Shown here: piece after piece, positions 37,028 through 47,604 of the stretch
Layout of the letters: the number at the start of each line of letters is the position of its first letter
Numbering within the stretch: position 1 is the stretch's first letter
NCBI RefSeq assembly: GCF_003387165.1
Contig: NZ_QUMW01000009.1
Coordinates: 248,001-312,000 of the forward strand
Length of the DNA stretch: 64,000 bases
Direction of reading: 5' to 3'
Origin: Jeotgalicoccus halotolerans
GTDB taxonomy: Bacteria > Bacillota > Bacilli > Staphylococcales > Salinicoccaceae
The notes under the pieces: generated by a model
Database searches by the model: none
The model's input: only the letters and a program-made list of their open reading frames with translations
Told to the model about the DNA's origin: nothing
Translations under genes and position numbers: made by a program

Positions 37028-39658
37028 ATGGAAATGCCGAAAAAGTATAATCCGGCTGAAGTTGAAAAAGGCAAGTATGAGAATTGGGTAAAACGAGGCT
37101 TATTTAAATCTGATGTCACAAGCAGTAAAGAACCGTTTTCCATCGTCATTCCGCCGCCGAACGTGACAGGGAAGCTGCACCTAGGCCATGCCTGGGATAC
37201 GACGCTGCAGGATATTATTACGCGCATGAAGCGCATGCAGGGCTACGATGTACTGTATCTGCCGGGGATGGACCATGCGGGAATTGCCACGCAGGCTAAG
37301 GTAGACGCGCGCCTTCGTGAAGCCGGCATTAAAGCATCTGACATCGGCCGCGAGAAGTTTTTAGAGCACGCCTGGAACTGGAAAGAGGAGTATGCGTCTC
37401 ATATCCGCGAACAGTGGGCAAAAATGGGCCTCGGTCTCGATTACGATAAAGAGCGCTTTACACTCGATTCAGGCCTGTCAAAAGCCGTACGTAAAGTATT
37501 CGTTGATATGTATAACAAAGGTTTAATTTACCGCGGCGAGTATATTATTAACTGGGACCCGGAAACCGAGACAGCGCTCAGTGATATCGAAGTGATTCAC
37601 AAGGATATTGAAGGCAAGTTCTATCACGTCAAATATCCGCTGACTGACGGTTCGGGCTACCTTGAAATCGCAACGACGCGTCCTGAGACTATGCTCGGAG
37701 ATACAGCGGTTGTTGTTCACCCGGATGACGAACGCTATCAGGACTTTATCGGCAAGACGGTTACTCTGCCGATTATCGGCCGCGAACTGCCGATTATTGC
37801 GGATTCTTACGTGGATAAAGATTTCGGTTCCGGTGCTATGAAAGTGACACCGGCGCACGACCCGAATGATTTTGAAATCGGTAACCGCCACGATCTTGAA
37901 CGCATTAATGTGATGCATCCGAACGGTGTCATTAACGAACTCGGAGGCAAGTATGAAGGGCTCGACCGTTTCGACTGCCGCAAGCAGCTGGTCAGTGACC
38001 TTGAAGATGAGGGCTATATGCTGAAAATTGAAGCGCATGTGCACTCTGTCGGCCACTCTGAGCGCTCGAACGCTATCGTTGAACCGTATTTGTCGACGCA
38101 GTGGTTCGTCAGCATGAAGCCGCTCGCCAAAAAGAGTCTCGACAACCAGAACACGGATAACCGCATCGACTTTGTGCCGAACCGTTTTGAGCACACCTTT
38201 AACGGCTGGATGGAAAACATCCGCGACTGGGTTATTTCACGCCAGTTATGGTGGGGCCACCAGATTCCTGCCTGGTATCACAAGGAAACAGGTGAAATTT
38301 ACGTCGGTGAGGAAGCGCCGGAAGACAGTGACAACTGGACGCAGGACGAAGATGTCCTCGATACATGGTTCTCAAGCGCGCTCTGGCCGTTTTCTACCAT
38401 GGGCTGGCCGGAAGAAACGCCTGACCTTGCTAAATACTTCCCGACCAATGTGCTGGTGACGGGTTACGACATCATCTTCTTCTGGGTCGCGCGTATGATC
38501 TTCTCATCTCTCGAGCAGACCGGTGAAAAACCGTTTGACGATGTGCTTCTGCACGGCCTGGTCCGCGATGAACAGAACCGCAAGATGTCGAAATCACTCG
38601 GCAACGGGGTTGACCCGATGGATGTTATCGACAAGTACGGTGCGGATGCGCTCCGCTACTTCCTGTCAACGGGTTCAACGCCGGGGCAGGACCTCCGCTA
38701 CAGTGACGAAAAAGTGGAGAGTGTCTGGAACTTTATCAACAAGATCTGGAATGCCTCGCGCTTTGCACTGATGAATATCGGTGAAGACTTTACACTTGAA
38801 GATATTAATTTAGAGGGCGATAAATCGCTTGCTGACAAGTGGATTCTGACCCGTCTTAACGAGACAATCGCAGATGTAACCCGCCTGTCTGAAGACTATG
38901 AGTTCGGTGAAGTCGGCCGTGCGCTCTACAACTTCATCTGGGATGACTTCTGTGACTGGTATATCGAGATGGCCAAGGTGCCGATGACTCACGGAACGGA
39001 CGAAGAGAAACAGATGACGCGTTCAGTGCTCTTATATACACTCGATAAAATTCTGAAAATGCTGCACCCGTTCATGCCGTTCGTAACGGATGAAATTTAT
39101 CAGACAATCAACAAAGAAACATCGATTGTCGTGAGCGACTGGCCGGTTGTCGATGAAGCTTTAAGCTTTGACGATGCGTCGGCTGAAATGGAACTGCTCG
39201 TAAATATTATTAAATCAGTCAGAACGACACGCAATGAAGTCAACACGCCGTTATCGAAACCGATCGATATTAAACTGGAAGTAAAAGACGATGCGAGACG
39301 GGCTGCGGTTGAGCGCAACAAGCATTACATCGAGCGCTTTACAAACCCGGAACACTTAACTATTTCTGCATCAATCGACAAAGGTGACGATGATAAGACA
39401 GACGTTGTAAAAGGGGCAACCGTTGTCCTGCCGCTCGCTGGACTTATCAACAAAGAAGAAGAAATCGCGCGTCTTGAAAAGGAACTGGACCGCCTTCAGT
39501 CTGAGTTAAAACGCGTGGCAGGCAAGCTGAACAATGAGAAATTTGTCAGCAATGCGCCGGATGCAATCGTTGAAGAAGAACGTAAAAAACAAGCGGGCTA
39601 CGAGGCGCAGTATGAAGAAGTTGAGGCGCGCCTTAAGAGCTTGAGAGGTGTGGAATAG
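37028..39658 (+). CDS. valS: Valine--tRNA ligase
   Basis: A class I synthetase of 876 residues, the S. aureus length. HIGH-type motif [15 protein letters not shown] (about 44-58), the CP1 editing domain (about 210-340, [12 protein letters not shown]), the KMSKS motif [10 protein letters not shown] (about 520), an anticodon-binding domain and a C-terminal coiled-coil arm (about 810-876). ATG 37028 is 8 nt after GAGGAG; the frame could start at GTG 37019 but that lies in the ribosome site. It is controlled by the Val T-box and runs 3 nt into folC. Confidence 0.97.
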   Translation: MEMPKKYNPAEVEKGKYENWVKRGLFKSDVTSSKEPFSIVIPPPNVTGKLHLGHAWDTTLQDIITRMKRMQGYDVLYLPGMDHAGIATQAKVDARLREAGIKASDIGREKFLEHAWNWKEEYASHIREQWAKMGLGLDYDKERFTLDSGLSKAVRKVFVDMYNKGLIYRGEYIINWDPETETALSDIEVIHKDIEGKFYHVKYPLTDGSGYLEIATTRPETMLGDTAVVVHPDDERYQDFIGKTVTLPIIGRELPIIADSYVDKDFGSGAMKVTPAHDPNDFEIGNRHDLERINVMHPNGVINELGGKYEGLDRFDCRKQLVSDLEDEGYMLKIEAHVHSVGHSERSNAIVEPYLSTQWFVSMKPLAKKSLDNQNTDNRIDFVPNRFEHTFNGWMENIRDWVISRQLWWGHQIPAWYHKETGEIYVGEEAPEDSDNWTQDEDVLDTWFSSALWPFSTMGWPEETPDLAKYFPTNVLVTGYDIIFFWVARMIFSSLEQTGEKPFDDVLLHGLVRDEQNRKMSKSLGNGVDPMDVIDKYGADALRYFLSTGSTPGQDLRYSDEKVESVWNFINKIWNASRFALMNIGEDFTLEDINLEGDKSLADKWILTRLNETIADVTRLSEDYEFGEVGRALYNFIWDDFCDWYIEMAKVPMTHGTDEEKQMTRSVLLYTLDKILKMLHPFMPFVTDEIYQTINKETSIVVSDWPVVDEALSFDDASAEMELLVNIIKSVRTTRNEVNTPLSKPIDIKLEVKDDARRAAVERNKHYIERFTNPEHLTISASIDKGDDDKTDVVKGATVVLPLAGLINKEEEIARLEKELDRLQSELKRVAGKLNNEKFVSNAPDAIVEEERKKQAGYEAQYEEVEARLKSLRGVE

Positions 39659-39661
39659 CCG

Positions 39662-40927
39662 ATGGATTATCAGGACAGTCTGAAGTGGATACACGAACGG
39701 ACGAAATTTGGCATTAAGCCCGGTGTGAAGCGTATGGAATGGATGCTCGGGGAGTTAGACCATCCTGAGAGAAAAATTACAGGCGTTCACATTGTCGGCA
39801 CTAACGGCAAGGGCTCGACGCTGTCTTATATGAGGAGTGCACTGAATGAAAACGGCTATACAGTCGGGAGCTTTACGTCTCCTTATATCGAAGTCTTCAA
39901 CGAACGCATTTCGATTGACGGCCAGCCGATTTCAGATGAAGATATCGCGCTTTTAGCTAACCTCGTGCGCCCGGTGTCGGAGCGCATGATCGAAGAAACC
40001 GATCTCGGCAACGCCACGGAATTTGAGATTATTACAATGATGATGTTCGTCTACTTCGGCAACGTGCATCCGGTGGATTACGTGCTGGTGGAAGCAGGGC
40101 TTGGTGCTACCCATGACTCGACCAATGTCTTTAGTCCAGTCATGACGCTCCTCACCAGCATCGGTCTTGATCATATTGATATTCTCGGTGATACGCTCTT
40201 AGACATTACTAAAGATAAGTCCGGCGTCATTAAAGAAAATATTCCGCTCGTCTTTAACGTCAAAGACGATACATGCCGCGACTATATTTATAAAGTGCTG
40301 GATGAGAAGAACGCCAAAGGCATCGAATTCTCAAGGGACATTATTCTGACGGAAAACGGTGAGGAATTCAGCTTTAAATACGGCAAATTTGACTTTGACG
40401 ATATTAAGCTGGAAATGCTCGGCCGCCACCAGCAGGAAAACGCCTCGATTGCGATTGCAGCCCTCTTAGAAATGATGGAGCGCGATCTAGTCAAACTCGA
40501 CGTCAACAAGATGGTCCAGGGTGTGGAGAAAACCTTCTGGACCGGCCGGATTGAGAGAATCAGCGAAGATCCGCTTATTATTTTAGACGGTGCGCACAAC
40601 AATGAAGCGGTGGACGCTCTAGTGGAGACGATGCGGTCGAATTACGGCGACAAGAAGATCACCGTGCTGTTCTCCGCAGTCAAAGGCAAGCCGCTCGATA
40701 CGATGGTATCCAAAATTGGTATGCTCGCGGACACTTTCAATGTAACAGAATTCGACTTCTTTAAAGCAGAAGACGGGGAAGTGCTGTTTAATGCCATTGA
40801 TCATCCGGATAAACACTTCGTGAAAGATTATATAGACTATGTGAAGAATTTTGAGGGAGACCTGCTGCTGGTAACGGGCAGCCTGTACTTTATCAGTGAA
40901 GTGAAAAAAGGATTAAGAGAAGAATAA
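39662..40927 (+). CDS. folC: Folylpolyglutamate synthase/dihydrofolate synthase
   Basis: A 421-residue Mur-ligase-like enzyme that adds glutamate to dihydropteroate or folate. The ATP loop is IVGTNGKGSTLSYM (about residues 42-55), EAGLGATHDSTNV holds the folate and metal region, and IILDGAHNNEA opens the C-terminal domain. GAGGTGTGG precedes the ATG. The valS-folC pairing is conserved in Firmicutes, so folC probably depends on the valine T-box. A strong terminator follows. Confidence 0.95.
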   Translation: MDYQDSLKWIHERTKFGIKPGVKRMEWMLGELDHPERKITGVHIVGTNGKGSTLSYMRSALNENGYTVGSFTSPYIEVFNERISIDGQPISDEDIALLANLVRPVSERMIEETDLGNATEFEIITMMMFVYFGNVHPVDYVLVEAGLGATHDSTNVFSPVMTLLTSIGLDHIDILGDTLLDITKDKSGVIKENIPLVFNVKDDTCRDYIYKVLDEKNAKGIEFSRDIILTENGEEFSFKYGKFDFDDIKLEMLGRHQQENASIAIAALLEMMERDLVKLDVNKMVQGVEKTFWTGRIERISEDPLIILDGAHNNEAVDALVETMRSNYGDKKITVLFSAVKGKPLDTMVSKIGMLADTFNVTEFDFFKAEDGEVLFNAIDHPDKHFVKDYIDYVKNFEGDLLLVTGSLYFISEVKKGLREE

Positions 40928-40937
40928 GACTTTTAAG

Positions 40938-40968
40938 CAGCAGGGGCGGGGGCCTCTGCTGTTTTTTT
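40938..40968 (+). terminator. Terminator of valS-folC
   Basis: A 10-bp GC-rich stem (40938-40947 with 40952-40961, one G-U) and seven T. Confidence 0.9.
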
Positions 40969-40999
40969 CTTGCTGGGGAGGTTTTTGGGAGATGCGGAT

Positions 41000-41252
41000 A
41001 TACATGAGAAGCGGTCACGACTATGCATGGACAAATACGTATACATGACAGCCGCTCACGCCTATGCAACAGCAAATACGTATACATGACGCCCCGTCAC
41101 GCCTATGCAACAGTAAATACGTGTACATGACAGCCGCTCACGCCTATGCATGGACAAATACGTATATATGAAGCAGCCTCACGCCTATGCAACAGCAAAT
41201 GCGTAGACATGAAGCAGCCTCATGCCTATGCATCGCCAAATACCTAGTCATG
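41000..41252 (+). repeat. 41-bp tandem array, 6 units (ATACGTAT core)
   Basis: TATGC recurs at 41022, 41063, 41104, 41145, 41186 and 41227, exactly every 41 bp. The unit reads roughly CTCACGCCTATGCA, then AACAGCAAATACGTAT, then ACATGACAGCCG. ATACGTAT is self-complementary. The units drift most in the segment between ACATG and CACGC. The sequence is unrelated to the 35-kb array, although the period is the same. It fills the gap between the folC and mscL terminators (381 nt without a gene). Confidence 0.9.
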
Positions 41253-41276
41253 AGCCTCGCAAGAAAATAACCCCAC

Positions 41277-41302
41277 AAAAAAAGAGCACACCATGTGCTC
41301 TT
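41277..41302 (-). terminator. Terminator of mscL
   Basis: On the minus strand a 9-bp stem (41294-41302 with 41282-41290), a 3-nt loop and a seven-base T-run. Confidence 0.85.
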
Positions 41303-41308
41303 CAAAAA

Positions 41309-41695
41309 TTATAAACCAGTACTATCTTTTTTGCTGTCTTCCATACCTTTTAAGGAATCTCTCATTTCGCGTAATAGAACTAACTGTTCGTCTTCAACTT
41401 CTTCTTCAACAAATTTGTTTCGAGTTAATTTGTTAACGACTTTAACAAATACGAATACAGCAGCACCGATGATGATGAAGTCGATAATTGCCTGAATAAA
41501 TACACCATAAGTAATTCCCATGTATACCCAGTCTGATGCGAAATCAGTATCGCCGAAAATTAAAGCGATTAACGGCATAATAATGTTTTCAACGAGCGCC
41601 TGAACGATTTTACCGAATGCTGCACCGATGACTACTGCGACTGCCAGATCTAAAACATTGCCGCGCAGCATAAAGTCTTTAAATTCCTGCCACAT
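41309..41695 (-). CDS. mscL: Large-conductance mechanosensitive channel
   Basis: 128 residues, pentameric channel releasing solutes on hypo-osmotic shock. The amphipathic N-terminus [21 protein letters not shown] is the family signature. TM1 spans about 15-45, a periplasmic loop follows, TM2 is about 70-95 ([16 protein letters not shown]) and a charged C-terminal helix bundle ends the protein. I start at 41695 because AGGAGG is 8 nt upstream; 19 further in-frame codons lack support. A TATAAT -10 on the minus strand lies about 45 nt upstream. It is divergent from acnA. Confidence 0.94.
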   Translation of the reverse strand: MWQEFKDFMLRGNVLDLAVAVVIGAAFGKIVQALVENIIMPLIALIFGDTDFASDWVYMGITYGVFIQAIIDFIIIGAAVFVFVKVVNKLTRNKFVEEEVEDEQLVLLREMRDSLKGMEDSKKDSTGL

Positions 41696-41850
41696 AATAT
41701 GACCTCCTGTGTGTTTGAAATAGTAACTTTTTATTATACTACATGAAAACACACTGATTACAAGTGTGATTTTACATTTTAATAATATCTTAACACGACA
41801 AAAGCAAGCATTTTATTAATAATGTTTAGTTATGAATGTTATAATTAAAG

Positions 41851-41891
41851 ATAAATAAAGGTTATCCATATCACAAGCTTATTCATATCAC
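41851..41891 (+). promoter_or_regulatory. CcpC-like dyad and 13-bp direct repeat upstream of acnA
   Basis: ATAA, 7 nt, TTAT at 41851-41865 matches the dyad reported for the citrate-responsive regulator CcpC at Bacillus citZ/citB. A second TTAT is at 41879. The 3' half of the dyad begins a direct repeat, TTATCCATATCAC (41862-41874) and TTATTCATATCAC (41879-41891), 17 bp apart. A possible acnA -10, TATACA, is at 41931-41936. Confidence 0.55.
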
Positions 41892-41968
41892 TAATTTTTC
41901 TGAAAGCATTTACTTTAGCTTCGGAGTAAGTATACAATTAGGATGACTAAATTTAGAGGGGGCTTTTA

Positions 41969-44680
41969 ATGATGTCAAAGAATGTGAAAGACAATTCTCG
42001 TCAGACATTATCGGTAAATGGTAAAGATTATACTTATTACAGCCTGCAGTCGCTTGCAGACAAAGGAATGAGCAAATCTGAAAACCTGCCGTATTCAATT
42101 CGTGTATTACTTGAATCAGTATTAAGACAGTACGATGGCAGAGTCATCAATGATGACCACATTGAAGCATTGGCAAACTGGGATAAAGGGGAGATTAAAG
42201 GTAAAGAAGTTCCGTTTAAACCTTCCCGCGTTATTCTTCAGGACTTTACAGGGGTTCCTGCGGTAGTTGACCTTGCATCACTGCGTAAAGCTATGGATGA
42301 TGTCGGAGGCGACGTTCAGAAAATTAACCCGGAAGTACCGGTTGACTTAGTGATTGACCACTCGGTGCAGGTTGATGAATACGGCAGCTTAAATGCCTTG
42401 CAGAAAAACATGGATCTCGAGTTCGAGCGCAACATGGAGCGTTATGAGTTTCTGCGCTGGGCAACTAAAGCTTTTGACAACTATCAGGCTGTTCCGCCAG
42501 CGACAGGTATCGTTCACCAGGTGAACCTTGAGTACCTTGCAAATGTAGTACACTCAAGAGAAGAAGGCGGCGAACAGGTACTTTATCCGGATACATTAGT
42601 GGGTACTGACTCACACACGACAATGATCAACGGTCTCGGCGTTCTCGGCTGGGGTGTCGGCGGTATCGAAGCTGAAGCAGGTATGCTTGGACAGCCTTCA
42701 TACTTCCCGGTTCCGGAAGTTATCGGTGTGAAGATGACTAACTCATTACCTGAAGGTACAACTGCAACTGACCTCGCTCTAAGAGTAACTGAAGAGCTTA
42801 GAAAGAAAGGCGTTGTCGGGAAATTCGTTGAGTTCTTTGGTAAAGGGGTAACAGAATTACCGCTTGCTGACCGCGCAACAATCGCAAACATGGCGCCTGA
42901 ATACGGTGCGACTTGCGGATTCTTCGCAGTTGACGATGAAACGCTCGATTACTTAAGACTGACAGGGCGCGACAGCAACCACGTAGACGTTGTCCGCGAA
43001 TACTTGAAAGAAAACAATCTCTTCTTCGATCCATCAGTTGAGCCGACTTATACTGACGTTGTTGAGCTTGATTTATCTACAGTTGAATCATCACTTGCAG
43101 GGCCAAAACGTCCTCAGGACTTAATCAACTTATCGGATATGAAAGAAGAATACAGAAAATCAGTAACAGCTGAAAGCGGCAACCACGGCCACGGCTTAAC
43201 TGAAGAAGAATTCGGTAAAACAGGTACTGTAGAGTACAATGACGGCGACAAAGATGAGCTTAAAACAGGTGACCTTGTAATCGCTGCGATTACATCATGT
43301 ACCAACACATCTAACCCGTACGTTATGCTTGGTGCCGGTTTAATCGCTAAAAAAGCAGTTGAAAAAGGACTGACTGTGCCGAAGTACGTTAAGACGTCAC
43401 TCGCGCCAGGTTCTAAAGTTGTTACAGGCTACCTTGAAGACGCAGGTCTTCAGCCTTACCTTGACCAGCTTGGCTTCAACTTAGTTGGTTACGGCTGTAC
43501 AACATGTATCGGTAACTCAGGTCCATTACGCCCTGAAGTAACGAAAACAATCGTTGATAACGATATGCTCGTATCATCTGTTTTATCAGGTAACCGTAAC
43601 TTTGAAGGACGTATCCATCCGCTCGTGAAAGCGAACTACTTAGCTTCGCCTCAGCTTGTTGTGGCATACGCACTGGCAGGTACAGTAGATATCGACCTTC
43701 GCACTGAGCCGTTAGGAAAAGATAAAGACGGCAATGATGTGTACATGAAAGATATCTGGCCTTCAATCAAAGAAGTCAGAGACACAGTAATGTCTACAGT
43801 AACACCTGAATTATTCAGAAAAGAATACGAAACAGTATTCGATTCCAACGAAACCTGGAACAAAATCGAAGTTACAGATGCACCATTATACGATTTCGAT
43901 GAAAACTCAACATATATCCAAAACCCGTCATTCTTCCAGAACTTATCTAAAGAAGCAGGTACAATCGAGCCGTTAAACGGTCTCCGTGTACTTGGTAAAT
44001 TTGGAGACTCTGTAACGACTGACCACATTTCACCAGCAGGAGCGATCGGTAAAGATACGCCGGCAGGTAAATGGTTAATCGAGCAGGGCGTATCACCGCG
44101 CGACTTTAACTCTTACGGTTCACGGCGCGGTAACCACGAAGTCATGGTGCGCGGTACATTTGCCAACATCCGTATCCGCAACCTGATTGCGCCGGGTACA
44201 GAAGGCGGCTATACAACTTACTGGCCGACAGGCGACGTAATGAGCATTTACGAAGCATCGCAGAAATACCAGGAAGACGGCACAGGTCTGATGGTTGTAG
44301 CCGGTGACGACTACGGTATGGGCTCAAGCCGTGACTGGGCAGCCAAAGGAACGAACCTCCTTGGCGTTAAAGCAGTCCTTGCTGCGAGCTACGAACGTAT
44401 CCACCGTTCAAACTTAGTAATGATGGGTGTTCTGCCATTACAATTTGTTAACGGTGAAAACGCTGAAGACCACGGACTTGACGGTTCTGAAAGCTTCGAT
44501 ATCAATATCGATGAAAGTGTGACAGCAGGAGAAGTCATCGACGTTCTTGCAACGAAAGAAAACGGCGAACAAGTCACTTTCCAGGCTAAAGTACGCTTTG
44601 ACTCCGAAGTAGAAGCAGACTACTACAGACACGGCGGCATTCTGCAGCTGGTTCTCCGCAACAAGATTGCATCTGCTTAA
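41969..44680 (+). CDS. acnA: Aconitate hydratase A
   Basis: A 903-residue TCA-cycle enzyme converting citrate to isocitrate with a [4Fe-4S] cluster. Cluster cysteines are in [10 protein letters not shown] (about residue 446) and [12 protein letters not shown] (about 512-515). Substrate and swivel-domain motifs include [19 protein letters not shown] and [23 protein letters not shown] precedes ATG 41969 (ATG 41972 is equally possible). In its iron-free form this family binds mRNA. A CcpC-like site upstream suggests citrate-responsive control. It is monocistronic. Confidence 0.97.
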   Translation: MMSKNVKDNSRQTLSVNGKDYTYYSLQSLADKGMSKSENLPYSIRVLLESVLRQYDGRVINDDHIEALANWDKGEIKGKEVPFKPSRVILQDFTGVPAVVDLASLRKAMDDVGGDVQKINPEVPVDLVIDHSVQVDEYGSLNALQKNMDLEFERNMERYEFLRWATKAFDNYQAVPPATGIVHQVNLEYLANVVHSREEGGEQVLYPDTLVGTDSHTTMINGLGVLGWGVGGIEAEAGMLGQPSYFPVPEVIGVKMTNSLPEGTTATDLALRVTEELRKKGVVGKFVEFFGKGVTELPLADRATIANMAPEYGATCGFFAVDDETLDYLRLTGRDSNHVDVVREYLKENNLFFDPSVEPTYTDVVELDLSTVESSLAGPKRPQDLINLSDMKEEYRKSVTAESGNHGHGLTEEEFGKTGTVEYNDGDKDELKTGDLVIAAITSCTNTSNPYVMLGAGLIAKKAVEKGLTVPKYVKTSLAPGSKVVTGYLEDAGLQPYLDQLGFNLVGYGCTTCIGNSGPLRPEVTKTIVDNDMLVSSVLSGNRNFEGRIHPLVKANYLASPQLVVAYALAGTVDIDLRTEPLGKDKDGNDVYMKDIWPSIKEVRDTVMSTVTPELFRKEYETVFDSNETWNKIEVTDAPLYDFDENSTYIQNPSFFQNLSKEAGTIEPLNGLRVLGKFGDSVTTDHISPAGAIGKDTPAGKWLIEQGVSPRDFNSYGSRRGNHEVMVRGTFANIRIRNLIAPGTEGGYTTYWPTGDVMSIYEASQKYQEDGTGLMVVAGDDYGMGSSRDWAAKGTNLLGVKAVLAASYERIHRSNLVMMGVLPLQFVNGENAEDHGLDGSESFDINIDESVTAGEVIDVLATKENGEQVTFQAKVRFDSEVEADYYRHGGILQLVLRNKIASA

Positions 44681-44703
44681 GCAGAATTTAAAACAGATTT
44701 GAA

Positions 44704-44734
44704 AAATCCATCAAAGCACTGCTTTGATGGATTT
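44704..44734 (+). terminator. Terminator of acnA
   Basis: A perfect 13-bp stem (44704-44716 with 44722-44734) with a CACTG loop and T-rich downstream bases. Confidence 0.85.
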
Positions 44735-44777
44735 ATATTTTAAGGAACAGAAACAAAATCAAACATCCAGGCCCAAC

Positions 44778-44817
44778 AAAAAAACGACCTGAAAGTCTAA
44801 ACCAGACTTCAGGCCGT
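44778..44817 (-). terminator. Terminator of plsY
   Basis: On the minus strand ACGGCCTGAAGTCT pairs with AGACTTTCAGGTCGT with one bulge, followed by seven T. Confidence 0.85.
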
Positions 44818-44834
44818 TTCTCTTAGGTTACCAA

Positions 44835-45425
44835 TTACATAAATGTAATTTTCGGTTCGGTGCCTTCTTTAATGCGTTTCATATTGGAAATATGTTTTAC
44901 AATTACGATAATCCCAAGTATAATTCCAAAGCCGATCATAAACAGATCACCTGTAAACAGGACGCTGATCAAGAGAGCAACTGCTGCAAGTACACTGCCG
45001 AGGGATACGTATTTCGATAATTTCAAAGTGATTAAAAATGCCGCCAGTACTACAAGAAAGATAATTGGCGCAGCGGCTAAAATGGCACCGCCGCCTGTTG
45101 CGACTGCTTTGCCGCCTTTGAATTTTAAAAATATCGAATAGACGTGACCGATGGCCGCGACAACCCCGAAAATAACAACGGGGAAATCGACATCAGTACT
45201 GACCAGCATAGCAACCCATACAGGAATCGCTCCTTTTAAGAGGTCGAGTACCAGTACAACGATACCGGCTTTTTTTCCGAGAATACGAAAGGTATTCGTC
45301 GTGCCGACGTTGCCGCTCCCGTGTTCGCGCAGGTCAATATTGTAAAACGTTTTGCTGATAATCAGGCTGAATGGAATAGAGCCGAAAAGGTAGCTGAAAA
45401 TTAATAATAAAATAACTGTATACAC
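44835..45425 (-). CDS. plsY: Acyl-phosphate:glycerol-3-phosphate acyltransferase PlsY
   Basis: A 196-residue membrane enzyme with about five helices. It makes lysophosphatidic acid from acyl-phosphate, the first step of phospholipid synthesis. The three family motifs are HGSGNVGTTNTFRILGKKAG (about residues 35-54), KFKGGKAVATGGG (about 100-112) and HISNMKRIKEGTE near the C-terminus. The start is GTG (complement of 45423-45425) after AAAGGGG. It is divergent from parE, as in Staphylococcus, and convergent with acnA. Confidence 0.95.
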   Translation of the reverse strand: MYTVILLLIFSYLFGSIPFSLIISKTFYNIDLREHGSGNVGTTNTFRILGKKAGIVVLVLDLLKGAIPVWVAMLVSTDVDFPVVIFGVVAAIGHVYSIFLKFKGGKAVATGGGAILAAAPIIFLVVLAAFLITLKLSKYVSLGSVLAAVALLISVLFTGDLFMIGFGIILGIIVIVKHISNMKRIKEGTEPKITFM

Positions 45426-45624
45426 TAAATAATCCCCTTTTGCTATCAGGTACTAATAGTTTACCATAAAAATTTATATTCGCACATATTTATATAAGGT
45501 AGTCTATAATAATATTATGTAAACTTAATAGATTTTGTTGCAAAAATGCAGGTTTTATATAAAAATAGATAAGTAGATTAATTTAACGAACATACGTTTG
45601 TATTGTTTGTAGGAGGATACAGAC

Positions 45625-47604
45625 TTGGCTAAACAAACTGGATATACTGATGAGTCCATTCAAATACTAGAAGGTCTGGATGCTGTAAGAAAGCGTCCGG
45701 GCATGTATATCGGTTCAACGGATACGAGAGGTCTGCATCACCTCGTATATGAAATTACCGATAATGCGGTTGATGAGATTATTAACGGCCACGGGAACGA
45801 AATCAGCATTACGATTAACAAAGATGAAAGTATTACGATCCGCGATAACGGCCGCGGGCTGCCGACAGGCATGCACTCGTCGGGACGCCCGACAGCGGAA
45901 GTTATTTTTACAGTGCTGCACGCGGGCGGCAAGTTCAGCTCGGATAACTACAAATCCGCAGGCGGACTGCACGGCGTTGGATCTTCTGTCGTGAACGCTT
46001 TGAGCGAATCGCTAAAAATAAGAGTCTTCCGCAATGGCAAGATTCATGAAATATCATTTAAAGACGGCGGCAAGGTCGATACACCGATGAAGGAAACCGG
46101 CAAGACGAAAGAGACGGGGACAGAAGTTACCTTTAAACCGGATCCTGAAATCTTTAAGCAGACGATTGCCTTTAACTTTGAAACGATCGCTGAGCGCATG
46201 CGCGAGTCTGCTTTCTTAACGAAAGGCTTAAAAATTACGATTAACGATAAACGGACAGATGAAGAGGAAGTTTTCGAATTCGAAGACGGGCTGAAATCAT
46301 TCATTGAATTCTTAAATGAGGGCAAGGATGATATCGGCAATATCGTCATGTTCGAAGGGACCTATAATGAAATGATCGCCGAAGTCGCTTTCCAGTTTAA
46401 TGACCAGTATTCGGAAACGATTATTTCATTCGTCAACAACGTCCGCACTAAAGACGGCGGCACCCACGAAGTCGGCTTTAAAACCGGCTTCACCCGCGCC
46501 TTTAACGAGTACGCGCGTAAAATCGGCGAACTGAAAGCAAAAGATAAGAACTTAGAAGGCAGCGATATCCGGGAAGGACTGACTGCAGTCATTTCCATCA
46601 AGCTTCCTGAACACTTGCTCCAGTTCGAAGGCCAGACTAAAGGCAAGCTCGGTACATCGGAAGCCCGCAATTTAATGGAAACTCTCTTAACGGAACAGCT
46701 GCCGTATTATTTAGAAGAAAATGGCGCCTTATCCACCCAGCTCGTTAAAAAAGCCATTAAAGCGCGCCAGGTGCGGGAAGCTGCCCGGAAAGCGCGTGAA
46801 GAAGCGCGGAACGGCAAGAAAAATAAATCGAGAGATACACTTTTGTCGGGTAAACTGACACCGGCACAGAGCAAGAATGCGAAGAAAAATGAACTCTTCT
46901 TAGTCGAAGGGGACTCCGCCGGCGGTTCGGCTAAGCAGGGACGCGACAGACGTTTCCAGGCCATCCTGCCGCTCCGGGGTAAAGTCATCAATACTGAAAA
47001 AGCAAAGTTCGAAGATATTTTTAAAAACGAAGAAATCAATACGATTATTCATACGATCGGCGCCGGTGTCGGCACAGACTTTAAAGTCGATGATACCAAC
47101 TATGATAAAATTATTATTATGACCGATGCGGATACGGACGGGGCGCACATTCAAGTGCTGCTCTTAACGTTCTTCTTTAACTACATGCGTCCGCTCTTTG
47201 AAGCAGGCAAGATTTATATTGCACTGCCGCCGCTCTTTAAACTCGAGAAAAAAGGCAAGAAAAAAGAAGTGAAGTATGTCTGGACTGAAGATGAACTTGA
47301 AGCGGCCCAGGAAGAAATGGGATCTGCCGAACTGCAGCGCTACAAAGGTCTCGGTGAAATGATGGCCGAGCAGCTGTGGGAAACGACGATGAATCCGGAA
47401 ACGCGGACGCTGATCCAGGTCCGCATTGAAGACGAAGCATTATCGCTGAAACGTGTGACGACGCTGATGGGTGACAACGTTGAAATCCGGCGTAAATGGA
47501 TCGATTCAAACGTGTCCTTTACGCTGGAAGAAGGCAACAGCATTCTTGATAATCAGGATGTAGAAAAATTAGCAGAGAGTGATGAAGATTATGGCCGAGC
47601 ATAA
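45625..47604 (+). CDS. parE: DNA topoisomerase IV subunit B
   Basis: A 659-residue ATPase subunit of the chromosome decatenase. The GHKL ATPase domain has LEGLDAVRKRPGMYIGS, DNAVDEI and GGLHGVGSSVVNALS. The transducer and Toprim domains follow, the latter with LVEGDSAGGSAKQGRDR and MTDADTDGAHIQ. The start is TTG at 45625 after AGGAGG (45611-45616). GyrB is the alternative, but the partner parC, plsY upstream and alsT downstream match the staphylococcal parE locus. It overlaps parC by 14 nt. Confidence 0.95.
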   Translation: MAKQTGYTDESIQILEGLDAVRKRPGMYIGSTDTRGLHHLVYEITDNAVDEIINGHGNEISITINKDESITIRDNGRGLPTGMHSSGRPTAEVIFTVLHAGGKFSSDNYKSAGGLHGVGSSVVNALSESLKIRVFRNGKIHEISFKDGGKVDTPMKETGKTKETGTEVTFKPDPEIFKQTIAFNFETIAERMRESAFLTKGLKITINDKRTDEEEVFEFEDGLKSFIEFLNEGKDDIGNIVMFEGTYNEMIAEVAFQFNDQYSETIISFVNNVRTKDGGTHEVGFKTGFTRAFNEYARKIGELKAKDKNLEGSDIREGLTAVISIKLPEHLLQFEGQTKGKLGTSEARNLMETLLTEQLPYYLEENGALSTQLVKKAIKARQVREAARKAREEARNGKKNKSRDTLLSGKLTPAQSKNAKKNELFLVEGDSAGGSAKQGRDRRFQAILPLRGKVINTEKAKFEDIFKNEEINTIIHTIGAGVGTDFKVDDTNYDKIIIMTDADTDGAHIQVLLLTFFFNYMRPLFEAGKIYIALPPLFKLEKKGKKKEVKYVWTEDELEAAQEEMGSAELQRYKGLGEMMAEQLWETTMNPETRTLIQVRIEDEALSLKRVTTLMGDNVEIRRKWIDSNVSFTLEEGNSILDNQDVEKLAESDEDYGRA

